NCBI GenBank assembly: GCA_038137215.1
Contig: JAYQBG010000004.1
Coordinates: forward strand, 67,999-131,998
Reading direction: 5' to 3'
DNA: 64,000 nt
Source of the DNA: JABJAG01 sp038137215
GTDB taxonomy: Bacteria > Pseudomonadota > Alphaproteobacteria > UBA6615
Shown here: positions 33,038 through 41,481 of the stretch, in pieces
Numbering within the stretch: position 1 is the stretch's first letter
Layout: each line of letters begins with the position of its first letter
Translations under genes and position numbers: made by a program
Notes under the pieces: model-generated
Databases searched by the model: none
Told to the model about the DNA's origin: nothing
Seen by the model: only the letters and a program-made list of their open reading frames with translations

Positions 33038-35020
33038 ATGGCATCAACACCGCGCGTATTTGCCTGTATCGCACTGGCGGGACTGCTCATTTTTGGCGGC
33101 AGCATCCCCGATGCACGGGCCGACACCCGCACCCCTTCGGACATGGCCGCGCGCGATCTTGTCGAAGCATCCGAACGCGAGGACTGGGCGAGCGTCAATC
33201 TCTACGCCGGGCGGATCAACGATCCCCTGCTCGCTGCCTATGCCACCTGGTTGCGACTGCAGCAGGAAAAATTCGACACGTCATTCGGTGAAGTCACGGC
33301 CTTTATCGACCAGCACCCGACCTGGCCACGTCAACGCGAGCTGAAACGAAGAGCGGAGCGCGAGATTGACGGATCGGAATCCGACGTATTCCTGCTCGAC
33401 TGGTTCCACAGACACCCCCCGGTGACCGGCGAAGGGGCCGTGGCACATCTTGGTGCGCTGACACGACGGGGAGACACCACGCAAATCCCCGAACTCGCCA
33501 ACACTTACTGGATCAACAGAAACTTTGATGCCGCAACCGAGCGTGATTTCCTGCGTGAGTATGGACGGCACCTCGCTCCGGAAAGTCACACGGCGCGGCT
33601 CAACCGGCTGATCTGGCAGCGCAGTCACACAGCCGCCAGGCGGATGGTGAAACGGGTTGACCGGGGACAGGCGGCCCTCGCCCGCGCGCGTATTGCGCTG
33701 CTGCGGCGCAGCGGCGGCGTGGATGGCGCCATATCTCGTGTTCCGGCGAGCTTGAAAGACGCACCCGAACTCTGGTTAGAGCGCCTTCAGTGGCGACGCG
33801 AGAAAGACAAGAACGCCGCGGCGGCTGAAATTCTCGCCCGGTTCAACGGCCCGCGACCGCGCCCGGAACTCTGGGCGAAAGAAGCCCGCATCCTGGCCCG
33901 CCGCGCCCTGTCAGAAGGGTACTACAGCGAGGCCGCAAAACTGGTGACCGGTCACGGCCTCTCAAAGGGCGGTGAATTTGCAGAATCCGAGTTCTTCGCA
34001 GGCTGGCTGCGTCTCTCCTATCTGGGTGAACCCAATGCGGCGGAAGCGCATTTTTCGACCCTCTACAACGGCGTGAGTTACCCGATCAGCCGCGCCCGCG
34101 GCGCCTATTGGACGGGCCGGGCCGCCAAGGCCCGCGGCAACCCGGAACTCGCCCGCGAATGGTGGCAACGGGCTGCCACGCATCCCACAACCTTCTACGG
34201 CCAGGAAGCGATCCGAGAACTGGGGCACACGCCCGACAGTTTCAACTTCGAGATGCCAACGGATGCAAAAGCCCGCGAGGCGTTTCTCGATCGCGAACTC
34301 GTGCAGCTGGTTCAACGCCTCCATGGTCTGGGTGCAGACAAACGATTGCGCACGTTTCTGCTACATCTGGCCGGCCTTGCCGAAAGCGCCGAAGAACGCC
34401 TGCTTGTCGCCCAACTTGCACATGAAAGTGACCGCCCCCGCGAGGCCGTGCGGGCAATCAAACGCGCCAACCAACTCGACAATATTGTCGGCGTGGCAGG
34501 TTATCCCGTGGTGCAGGTCCCCGACCTGACGCACCCTTTTGTGCCCGAGGATGCGGTGGTCCTGGCGATCATTCGTCAGGAGAGCGGCTTCGACAAATCC
34601 GCGATCAGCCGTGCCCATGCGCGCGGCATGATGCAGTTGCTGCCGGGGACCGCCAAACAGGTCGCACGCACACTGTCCCTGCCTTATCACCGGGACAAGC
34701 TGACCACCGATCCGCACTACAACATTCGCCTTGGCCAGGCCTATCTGGCACAGATGCTCGAACGCTTTGCCGGATCGACCCCGCTGGCCTTCGCCGCCTA
34801 CAACGCGGGCCCCCACCGGGTGGGCCGATGGCTCAAACAATACGGCGACCCCCGTACAGGCCAGATCGAAATGATCGACTGGATCGAATCCATCCCGTTC
34901 GCCGAAACCCGAAACTATGTGCAGCGGGTGAGCGAGGCTGCCACGGTTTATCGCTATCTGTTGAGCGGGGTTCAGGTCGCGGATGTCGGGGCTGTCCCCT
35001 TGAACAAGGAACAGCCGTGA
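33038..35020 (+). CDS. slt: Soluble lytic murein transglycosylase
   Basis: Periplasmic peptidoglycan lyase, 660 residues from the ATG at 33038 (TTG at 33032 also in frame). A signal peptide (VFACIALAGLLIFGG, cleavage near PDARA-D) precedes a long alpha-superhelical U/L domain; the C-terminal catalytic domain has AIIRQESGFDKSAISRA (catalytic Glu), ARGMMQLLPGTAKQVA and LAFAAYNAGPHRVGRW. The fold matches Slt70. Expected to cut glycan strands during growth or secretion. Its GTGA end overlaps the following HAD gene. Confidence 0.93.
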   Translation: MASTPRVFACIALAGLLIFGGSIPDARADTRTPSDMAARDLVEASEREDWASVNLYAGRINDPLLAAYATWLRLQQEKFDTSFGEVTAFIDQHPTWPRQRELKRRAEREIDGSESDVFLLDWFHRHPPVTGEGAVAHLGALTRRGDTTQIPELANTYWINRNFDAATERDFLREYGRHLAPESHTARLNRLIWQRSHTAARRMVKRVDRGQAALARARIALLRRSGGVDGAISRVPASLKDAPELWLERLQWRREKDKNAAAAEILARFNGPRPRPELWAKEARILARRALSEGYYSEAAKLVTGHGLSKGGEFAESEFFAGWLRLSYLGEPNAAEAHFSTLYNGVSYPISRARGAYWTGRAAKARGNPELAREWWQRAATHPTTFYGQEAIRELGHTPDSFNFEMPTDAKAREAFLDRELVQLVQRLHGLGADKRLRTFLLHLAGLAESAEERLLVAQLAHESDRPREAVRAIKRANQLDNIVGVAGYPVVQVPDLTHPFVPEDAVVLAIIRQESGFDKSAISRAHARGMMQLLPGTAKQVARTLSLPYHRDKLTTDPHYNIRLGQAYLAQMLERFAGSTPLAFAAYNAGPHRVGRWLKQYGDPRTGQIEMIDWIESIPFAETRNYVQRVSEAATVYRYLLSGVQVADVGAVPLNKEQP

Positions 35021-35724
35021 CCACAGCCACGATCACGGGACGGATCGAGGGTATCGAAGCCTGCGTGTTCGATGCCTATGGCACCCTGCTCGACTTCAAT
35101 TCCGCCGTTATGCGCTGTGCCAACGAGATCGGAGACGACGCCGCCCGTTTGTCAGATATCTGGCGGCAAAAACAACTGCAATACACATGGCTGCGGAGCC
35201 TCATGGGCATTCATGCCGACTTCTGGCAGGTCACAGGCGAAGCGCTCGATTATTCCCTCGCGGCGATCGGGATCGACAACATGCCTCTGCGCGAGCGCCT
35301 CATGGCGCTCTACCGCGAACTCGAAGCGTTTCCGGAGGTGCCCGACATACTCAGACGCCTGAAATCCGGGGGTATGCGGACGGCCATTCTGTCGAACGGC
35401 TCGCCGGATATGCTGAACGCCGCGGTGGCAGCCAACCAGCTCGGCGATCTGCTCGATGACGTCCAGTCGGTCGAAGAGGTGGGTGTGTTCAAGCCCGACC
35501 CGCGCATCTACCAGCTTTCGGTGGACCGCCTGGGTATCGCGAAAGAGAATATCTGCTTTATGTCCTCAAATGGCTGGGACACTGCCGGCGCCGCCGCATT
35601 CGGGTTCCGGGTGGTCTGGATCAACCGGTACAAACAACCCGTCGAACATCTTCCGGCCCGGCCGGACCAAGAACTCGATACCCTGACTCCCTTGCCCGGC
35701 ATGCTCGGCCTCGATGCCCGATGA
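35017..35724 (+). CDS. Haloacid dehalogenase type II
   Basis: HAD-superfamily L-2-haloacid dehalogenase-like protein (235 residues) starting at the GTG of 35017, which overlaps the slt stop. Motif I ACVFDAYGTLLDF (nucleophile Asp), motif II ILSNGSPDML, a conserved lysine in VGVFKPDPRIYQL and the motif IV segment FMSSNGWDTAGA are all characteristic of haloacid dehalogenases, particularly SSNGWD. The substrate might be a 2-haloalkanoate or a phosphorylated metabolite. Coupled to slt and the PLP enzyme. Confidence 0.9.
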   Translation: MTTATITGRIEGIEACVFDAYGTLLDFNSAVMRCANEIGDDAARLSDIWRQKQLQYTWLRSLMGIHADFWQVTGEALDYSLAAIGIDNMPLRERLMALYRELEAFPEVPDILRRLKSGGMRTAILSNGSPDMLNAAVAANQLGDLLDDVQSVEEVGVFKPDPRIYQLSVDRLGIAKENICFMSSNGWDTAGAAAFGFRVVWINRYKQPVEHLPARPDQELDTLTPLPGMLGLDAR

Positions 35725-36707
35725 CAGACACGGCTGCACCGACCCCCGCCGATATTGAGGATGCCGCAACGCGGCTGCAAAAACACGCTGTCCGCACGCC
35801 ACTGCTGGAGAATCCGGCCCTCAACGCTCTCTCGGGCGGACGGATACTTCTCAAGGCCGAACCCCTCCAGCGCACCGGATCATTCAAGTTTCGCGGCGCC
35901 TGTAACTTCCTGTCACGCATTCCCGAAGCGACGCGCCGCAAGGGCGTGGTGGCCTATTCCTCGGGAAATCACGCGCAAGGGGTTGCCGCCGCCGCGCAAT
36001 TGTTCGGCGTTCCCGCCACGATCGTGATGCCCGCCGATGCCCCGGCCATGAAAATCGAGAACACGAAAGGCTACGGCGCCGAGGCTGTCAGTTATGACCG
36101 TCAGTCCGAGAACCGGGAAACTATCGCCGCAGACATTGCGGCTTGCACGGGGGCGACCCTGATCCCCCCTTATGACCACCCCTGGACCATTGGTGGTCAG
36201 GGCACCGTTGGTCTGGAGATTGCCGCCCAATGTCATGAGCGGGAAATCGTACCGGACGCCGTACTTGTGTGCTGCGGCGGCGGTGGCCTGACCGCCGGGA
36301 TCGCATTGGCCCTTTCTGCGCATTGCCCCGACACACGCGTTCTGACCGTTGAACCGGAAGGCTTCGACGATACACGGCGTTCGCTGGAGGCCGGCATGCG
36401 TGTTGCCAACGACATGAGAACCAGATCAATCTGCGATGCGCTGTTGGCCCCGGAGCCCGGCGCACTGACATTCGAGATCATGCAGAAAGCAGGCGCAACC
36501 GGCCTTGCGGTAAATGACAACGATGTGCGCAGAGCCGTCGCCTTCGCCTGGCGTCATCTCAAACTGGTTGTGGAGCCGGGTGGCGCGGTGGCACTTGCGG
36601 CCATTCTGGGACACAAGCTCGATTGCGCGGACAAAACCGTTGTGGCGGTGCTGTCAGGCGGTAACGTGGATGCAGAAATGTTTCGTGCGTGTCTGGATGC
36701 GGCCTAG
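35721..36707 (+). CDS. Threonine/serine dehydratase-family PLP enzyme
   Basis: Fold-type II PLP enzyme of 328 residues, catabolic threonine dehydratase or serine racemase type. PLP lysine in SFKFRGACN, phosphate-binding SSGNHAQGV, the glycine loop CCGGGGLTAGIA and a C-terminal VLSGGNVDAEM. There is no ACT regulatory domain, so it is not the IlvA biosynthetic form. Overlaps the HAD gene by 4 bp (ATGA). Its TAG stop is part of a CTAG palindrome shared with the convergent bactofilin stop. Substrate uncertain. Confidence 0.88.
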   Translation: MTDTAAPTPADIEDAATRLQKHAVRTPLLENPALNALSGGRILLKAEPLQRTGSFKFRGACNFLSRIPEATRRKGVVAYSSGNHAQGVAAAAQLFGVPATIVMPADAPAMKIENTKGYGAEAVSYDRQSENRETIAADIAACTGATLIPPYDHPWTIGGQGTVGLEIAAQCHEREIVPDAVLVCCGGGGLTAGIALALSAHCPDTRVLTVEPEGFDDTRRSLEAGMRVANDMRTRSICDALLAPEPGALTFEIMQKAGATGLAVNDNDVRRAVAFAWRHLKLVVEPGGAVALAAILGHKLDCADKTVVAVLSGGNVDAEMFRACLDAA

Positions 36708-37027
36708 ACGTTATCGCCGACCACAAGATTAAGCCGCGACTGCTCGGCATCGCGGCGCATCATCTGCCCTTCGATATAGGCGCCCGCATCGATCGTCAGT
36801 TCTTCGTGGATCACATCCCCGGTCACGCGCGCCGTGGACGACATGATCACGCTTCGGGCGCGAACCTCGCCATTCACGATGCCGTGAATATTCGTAACTT
36901 CGGATTCGATGTTTCCCAGCACATTCACGGTCCGGCCAACAGTCACTTCCGCGCACCGGACATCACCGTGGATGGTGCCCTCGATCTGAATGAACGGCAC
37001 CCTCGCTGTCGAGATCCTCCGAGACAT
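36704..37027 (-). CDS. Bactofilin (polymer-forming cytoskeletal protein)
   Basis: 107-residue bactofilin, a nucleotide-free cytoskeletal protein that forms beta-helical filaments under the membrane. The repeating V/I-x-G pattern (IEGTIHGDVRCAEVTVGR, NVLGNIESEVTNIHGIVNGEV) is typical. N-terminal residues are short and basic. The adjacent upstream gene is an M23 endopeptidase, matching bactofilin-peptidase modules in which the filament positions the enzyme. Its stop codon overlaps the dehydratase stop in CTAG. Confidence 0.9.
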   Translation of the reverse strand: MSRRISTARVPFIQIEGTIHGDVRCAEVTVGRTVNVLGNIESEVTNIHGIVNGEVRARSVIMSSTARVTGDVIHEELTIDAGAYIEGQMMRRDAEQSRLNLVVGDNV

Positions 37028-37077
37028 TCATGCTGGTCCCGATGATAGATGGAATTGCGTTGCCGGCGCCGGGCCGA

Positions 37078-38511
37078 TCAGTTCTTGAAAACATATTGCC
37101 CTGCCTTCATGAAGTTTGCCGGATTCTGTGACCGCCCATCGACGATCACCTCGTAGTGAAGATGCTCGCCCGAACTGCGACCGGTACTGCCAACCTGGCC
37201 CACTTTTTCACGATACTCCAGTTTTTGACCGCGTTTCACAAAAATACTGGAGAGATGTGCATAGCGCGTCCGGATACCAAGACCATGGTCAACTTCGACA
37301 ATCTTGCCAAAACCGCCCTTCCAGCCGACGAAAGTCACAACGCCGGGAGACGTCACGTGCACCGGTGCCCGGCGACGGCTGGCCAGATCAATGCCGCCAT
37401 GCATGGCAAAGCGACCGTTGAACGGATCGATGCGGCGACCGAACCCGCTCGTGACACGGAACTCATCCAGCGGTGCAGCCAGGGGCAGACGTTCCATGAG
37501 GTCCTGCAGGCTCTGGAATTCATCGATCCGCCGTTCCACCGTCGCGATCTGAGAGGCAAGCCCTGATCCCGGCGTATCCTCGAGCGCCAGCAGCGGTCCA
37601 CCAACCCCGCGACCGCTGTCTTCAGAACGATCGAGCCGGTCAAGCAGGTGATCGACATCCAGTCCGGCGATTTCAAGCGTGCGTTTCAACGAGTCTCCGC
37701 TCTCACCAGCCTGCTCACCCAAACGGGAGACAATATCCAGCTGCGCAGTTTCCATCATCTCGAGGCGCTCGGACAACTCGACAACCTGTTCACCGAGCCC
37801 TTCCCGCTCTTTGACAATCCGGCTCTTGGCTTTCTGGACCGTTTGCAGATCGCGATGGGTCTCGTTGAGACGCCCGATCAGGTCGACGCGGGCATAGTGC
37901 AGCGTCCCCACTTCTTCCTTGAGTTTCTGCAACTCGGCATCGGCCGCGCTCACAGTCTCGTTGAGACTGGAACGTTCCATATCAAGCGCGGAAAGTTGCG
38001 TTTCGCGCTGAGCGAGCTTGCTCTTCAGGTCGCGCTGAGCGAGCTCCAGATTTTCAAGATCAACAGCAACATCAGCATGGGCTTCCAGCGCGCTCATATG
38101 AGACAGCGCCAGCACCTGGCTTTGCGCGCGACGGTCCTTAACCTCACCTTCGAGTTCCGCAATCCGGAACTGCAAATCCTGGTTGGCGGCCACCAGATCG
38201 ATGGTTGTCTGTTGTGTCGCGGTTAACGAGAGCTCCTGGATTTCCACCTTGTTGCGAACCTCGCTCAGGTTCGCACTCAGAATTTCGTTGGCATTCTCCA
38301 ATTCGCGAATCTGGGCGTTCCGCTCGGCAAGGATCGTTTCATGCGACAGATGCCGCTCTGTGGCGAAAACGGACCAGCCAAGAGCCAAGGCGGCCAGCAA
38401 AATGACGGCGGACTGACTGAGGCGGCCGACACGCACATACCGCACACGGCCATGTGAACGGACAATGAACTCCCGGTCACGCGGGATCAGCCTTACAAGT
38501 TTTTCACGCAT
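37078..38511 (-). CDS. M23-family peptidoglycan endopeptidase with coiled coil
   Basis: 477 residues from the ATG at 38511 (MREKLVRLIPRDREFIV). Basic cytoplasmic N-terminus, one transmembrane helix (SAVILLAALALGWSVFA), a long coiled coil (roughly residues 60-290, Glu/Leu/Gln rich), then a LytM/M23 domain with HGGIDLASRRRAPV (H-x3-D) and EHLHYEVIVDG (HxH) zinc motifs, so it should be catalytically competent. It resembles LmdC-type partners of bactofilins. It lies 50 bp upstream of the bactofilin gene. A GTG at 38547 is also in frame. Confidence 0.92.
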   Translation of the reverse strand: MREKLVRLIPRDREFIVRSHGRVRYVRVGRLSQSAVILLAALALGWSVFATERHLSHETILAERNAQIRELENANEILSANLSEVRNKVEIQELSLTATQQTTIDLVAANQDLQFRIAELEGEVKDRRAQSQVLALSHMSALEAHADVAVDLENLELAQRDLKSKLAQRETQLSALDMERSSLNETVSAADAELQKLKEEVGTLHYARVDLIGRLNETHRDLQTVQKAKSRIVKEREGLGEQVVELSERLEMMETAQLDIVSRLGEQAGESGDSLKRTLEIAGLDVDHLLDRLDRSEDSGRGVGGPLLALEDTPGSGLASQIATVERRIDEFQSLQDLMERLPLAAPLDEFRVTSGFGRRIDPFNGRFAMHGGIDLASRRRAPVHVTSPGVVTFVGWKGGFGKIVEVDHGLGIRTRYAHLSSIFVKRGQKLEYREKVGQVGSTGRSSGEHLHYEVIVDGRSQNPANFMKAGQYVFKN

Positions 38512-38607
38512 TGACACGCGTGTACTCCCCCGCCGCAATTGCGGCACCCAGAATGACGTACGCGTCTAACGCGCACGATTTTCGCCGTATTACATATCGG
38601 AAACCGC

Positions 38608-38832
38608 CTAGCGGTCACTCCCCCTGAAAACCCCGCCTATCAGAACCAGCACCACGCCCAGAAGTGCGACGGCATAGGACTTCAATCCCATAAGAATAAA
38701 GCCTTCATGAAGATTCCAGAACTTGTCATGCATGAAAGCGTAGATCACCACAACAAGGCCCAGAACAATCAGGCCCCACCCAAGCGCCGGTCGCGATACG
38801 CTAGGCCCGCGCCTCTGCGGGATCAAGCACAT
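38608..38832 (-). CDS. Small two-helix membrane protein
   Basis: 74-residue protein of unknown function with two predicted helices (GWGLIVLGLVVVIYAF and YAVALLGVVLVLIGGVF). The start at 38832 overlaps the 3' end of the nitrile-hydratase-like alpha gene by 32 bp, suggesting it is co-transcribed. I see no similarity to cobalt transporters or NHase activators, but a membrane partner for the enzyme cannot be excluded. Confidence 0.5.
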   Translation of the reverse strand: MCLIPQRRGPSVSRPALGWGLIVLGLVVVIYAFMHDKFWNLHEGFILMGLKSYAVALLGVVLVLIGGVFRGSDR

Positions 38833-39457
38833 CGCTGACCCCGATCATGCTGTCGCGCGTCACAAGCGCTTCGAGTTGTTCTGCCGTCCAGTCCTCCGTC
38901 CCTTCCGGGCGTTGCGGCAGCACCAGATAGCGCAGGTCGGCATTGCTGTCATGCACGCGCACCTGCATGGCATCCGACAACTCGGTCCCGAACTCCCTCA
39001 GAACCGCCCGCGGCTCGCGCACGGCACGCGCACGATAGTCGCGACGCTTGTACCAGGCCGGAGGAATTCCGAGGATTGGGCGCGGGTAGCAGGAACACAA
39101 GGTGCAGACCACCATGTTGTGGACCTCGTCGGTATTCTCGACCACGCAGAGTTCCATGGGCTTCATGTCGATCCCGAACTCCCGCAAGGCATCGGCGCTG
39201 TTTGACAGCAGAAGCTCCTTGAAGTCTGGATCCGTCCAGGCCCGCACAACGATTTTGGCCCCCAGGCTTTCACCGCGGGTGTCCATGAACTCGATGGCGC
39301 GCCGGATTTCGTCACCCGACACCACCCCTTTTTCGATCAGCAGTTCACGAACAGCTGTTTCGAGGATCTGTGCTTCGAGCGACGGCAAGGTGTCTTCCTG
39401 AATCGGCTTGCCGTCATGGTCGTGACCGTGGTCGTGATCGTGATGGTGTTCACTCAT
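38801..39457 (-). CDS. Nitrile hydratase alpha / thiocyanate hydrolase gamma-like subunit, Co type
   Basis: 218-residue catalytic subunit. The metal claw VCTLCSC (about 117-123) has Thr at the third position, typical of cobalt rather than iron enzymes; the two cysteines would be oxidised to Cys-SO2 and Cys-SO(H). The N-terminal tail is exceptionally His/Asp-rich (HHHDHDHGHDHD), likely a metal-binding extension. It is the third gene after the two beta-like genes, matching thiocyanate hydrolase (scnB-scnA-scnC) order. Substrate (nitrile, thiocyanate or isonitrile) cannot be told. Confidence 0.9.
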   Translation of the reverse strand: MSEHHHDHDHGHDHDGKPIQEDTLPSLEAQILETAVRELLIEKGVVSGDEIRRAIEFMDTRGESLGAKIVVRAWTDPDFKELLLSNSADALREFGIDMKPMELCVVENTDEVHNMVVCTLCSCYPRPILGIPPAWYKRRDYRARAVREPRAVLREFGTELSDAMQVRVHDSNADLRYLVLPQRPEGTEDWTAEQLEALVTRDSMIGVSDVLDPAEARA

Positions 39458-39481
39458 CTTGATACCGCTTTCCGCACCGGC

Positions 39482-39766
39482 TCAGGCCGGCGCCAACCAG
39501 TGTTCGTAGATTTCGATTTCGAGCGTGTCGTCAGCCGGACCATCATAGTCGTCCCAGATATCGGACTGCTTGAAATTGACCCGGTACAGCATTTTGTAGG
39601 GCAATCCGGAATGTCCGTAGGCGAGCCGTTCCGGATTCGGATACGAGCCTACAATCCGTTCAATGACACCCGTTTTACCGCGGATGTAGATCGGTGTGCG
39701 CACATGCCCGGGCTGATTGCGCTGCAGAATACGAACCTTGTCACCAGGACGATACTTAGACTCCAT
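39482..39766 (-). CDS. Nitrile hydratase beta, C-terminal half (separate polypeptide)
   Basis: 94 residues from the ATG at 39766 (MESKYRPGDKVRILQRNQPGH). It corresponds to the C-terminal SH3-like barrel domain of NHase beta: GHVRTPIYIRGKTGVIERIVG and FKQSDIWDDYDG. Its start overlaps the preceding gene (beta N-terminal half) by 11 bp. Together the two genes cover one beta subunit, as in thiocyanate hydrolase alpha and beta subunits. An upstream in-frame extension to 39880 is antisense-like and unlikely. Confidence 0.9.
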   Translation of the reverse strand: MESKYRPGDKVRILQRNQPGHVRTPIYIRGKTGVIERIVGSYPNPERLAYGHSGLPYKMLYRVNFKQSDIWDDYDGPADDTLEIEIYEHWLAPA

Positions 39767-40082
39767 CGCGTTCCGCCTCCAGCCGTTCCCGCACCTCGGC
39801 CTGTTTGGCCTCGAGTTCCTCTTGGGTGTACACGCCCTTTTCCAGCATGAGCCACGAAACCGCCTGCAACCACCGCTCATAGTAGGGGTACTTGTGGTAG
39901 TCCTCGCCGAGGGCTTCCTGCATGCGTCGGGATTCGTCCACCCGGGCCAGCTGTCGCTTCTGATCGAAGATCAACATCATCAACGCATCGACGGTCTTTT
40001 CCCAATGGGTCGGCACGTGTTCGTGGGTTGCCGGATCGACGTCTCCGGCAGGCAACCCGCCATAATCATGAGGACCGCGCAT
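39756..40082 (-). CDS. Nitrile hydratase beta, N-terminal half (separate polypeptide)
   Basis: 108 residues from the ATG at 40082, preceded by GAGAGG. MRGPHDYGGLPAG resembles the N-terminus of NHase beta (MNGIHDMGG-type), and WEKTVDALMMLIFDQK, RMQEALGEDYHKYPYYERWL continue its helical domain. It ends where the C-terminal beta domain begins in a separate overlapping frame, so the beta subunit is encoded by two genes. A GTG at 40088 is a possible alternative start. Confidence 0.88.
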   Translation of the reverse strand: MRGPHDYGGLPAGDVDPATHEHVPTHWEKTVDALMMLIFDQKRQLARVDESRRMQEALGEDYHKYPYYERWLQAVSWLMLEKGVYTQEELEAKQAEVRERLEAERDGV

Positions 40083-40267
40083 ATTCACCTCTCAAATCAA
40101 TCCATAGAATTTCTACCGGAAATCGCACGCATATCAAAGCGTTCATCAAAAATTCACCATAACGCTGCCAGGAGCTCTGTTTTTATTGGATTTGGCGTCT
40201 TTCCTTCAGAATCATTACACCTTTTGAGTTCAGAAAGAGAGCCAGCCCCTTCAACAGGACAGACTCA

Positions 40268-40687
40268 ATGGTCATGGATCGCGAAACGCTTGCCCGCACA
40301 ATCGATGTGGGACGCACGTCAAGTCTAAAGTGTTTTGAGACGTCCAAGGACATTGCGGCGATTTCCGCCGATATCGCGGCGGTTTCCGCCGACGTTTCCA
40401 AGGACGACCCGGGCCTTACGAGGTTCCGGAATCGGTACCTGAATGATTCCATTCTGCTCAAGGTCGTCGAATCCGAGATGTCTCGCGGGAAACGGATTTT
40501 CCGGATCGAGACCCTCATCTATTTCCCCTACAACCATAAAAACATCTACGAAGGGGGCGACTCCATCCTGGTGAAAGACCGCCAGCGCACGGAGAAGCTC
40601 AAGATGAAGTGCGGCCTCGATCCCACAAACGAAGAGAAGATCGAAGACTATCGGTGGGACATCGATATGCTCGACTTGTTCAATTGA
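40268..40687 (+). CDS. Unrecognised protein A of a two-gene cassette
   Basis: 139-residue protein with no motif I can assign. Its only notable feature is a short repeat, IAAISADIAAVSADV (about 29-43), then a charged region with FRIETLIYFPYNHKNIYEGG. A second ATG follows at 40274 and either could start. It is followed without spacer by the second gene, suggesting translational coupling. It lies between the nitrile hydratase-like genes (divergent) and a TetR gene (convergent with the second gene). Antisense ORFs in this region were judged spurious. Confidence 0.6.
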   Translation: MVMDRETLARTIDVGRTSSLKCFETSKDIAAISADIAAVSADVSKDDPGLTRFRNRYLNDSILLKVVESEMSRGKRIFRIETLIYFPYNHKNIYEGGDSILVKDRQRTEKLKMKCGLDPTNEEKIEDYRWDIDMLDLFN

Positions 40688-41476
40688 TTGCCCACACTCG
40701 ACCCCTTCCTGATGAAGTGTAAGGTTCAGCAGAGCGGAATTGAGGACCAGATCAGCCCTGCTTACTTCAATATTTCACTGCAGGAATGGAAGCGACTGCA
40801 GGGCCCGATCCGCGAGAAGATCGAAGCCCTCGTGCGGCGTGCACTCAACGTCGAAGCCGAGGAAACCAGTAAAGAAGTTGAAGCGCATGTTTCAAAGTTT
40901 TTGAAAAAAATCTGGGAAGCCCGGGACGTCGAAGGCATCGAAGACTTCGTCAAGAGCCTCGATCTGACACCCGAGCGCGCGCCGGAAATGTTCTTTGCCT
41001 GGAAAGCAATCTGCTACTACCAGTCGCAGTACAAAACGATCAAACCGGCCATGCGCGACTTCTTCGGCTGGTTCGGGGACCCCAAGAAGGCACTCCCGGC
41101 TGACATGAACGCACTTGGCACCGAAGCCAAGAAGCGAATTCTTGCGGAAATGAATGCCGTGCGCGGCCAGATGCGCGATTGCTACATGACGATTGAGCAG
41201 AGCCTGAAGAATTACGAAGACAGCCACTGGCAGTTCATCAAAGAAGGCAAACCAGCGGGGTTCATAGGGTTTCTGAGTGAAGCAGACCGGCACTACATGG
41301 AACTGGCAGCCTGTCTGAGCTCGATTGCACACGGCATCAACCTGCACCAGGATCAGATCCGGCGCACGGATGAGGATACGCAACTGCTGAACGAACAGCA
41401 TCGCATTCTGCTTGATTGCCTGATCGGGGTCTTTGGCGCCGACGAGCAGCCGCAAGGCATGAGGATGGCCAGCTAA
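40688..41476 (+). CDS. Unrecognised alpha-helical protein B of a two-gene cassette
   Basis: 262 residues if the TTG at 40688 is used, directly abutting the stop of gene A; the ATG at 40712 would give 254. No ribosome site is visible before either, consistent with coupled translation. The sequence looks largely helical, with Trp/Phe-rich patches (AWKAICYYQSQYKTIK, DFFGWFGDP) and no recognisable catalytic motif, signal peptide or membrane segment. It converges on the TetR gene 5 bp away. I do not recognise the family. Confidence 0.6.
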   Translation: MPTLDPFLMKCKVQQSGIEDQISPAYFNISLQEWKRLQGPIREKIEALVRRALNVEAEETSKEVEAHVSKFLKKIWEARDVEGIEDFVKSLDLTPERAPEMFFAWKAICYYQSQYKTIKPAMRDFFGWFGDPKKALPADMNALGTEAKKRILAEMNAVRGQMRDCYMTIEQSLKNYEDSHWQFIKEGKPAGFIGFLSEADRHYMELAACLSSIAHGINLHQDQIRRTDEDTQLLNEQHRILLDCLIGVFGADEQPQGMRMAS

Positions 41477-41481
41477 CGCCC

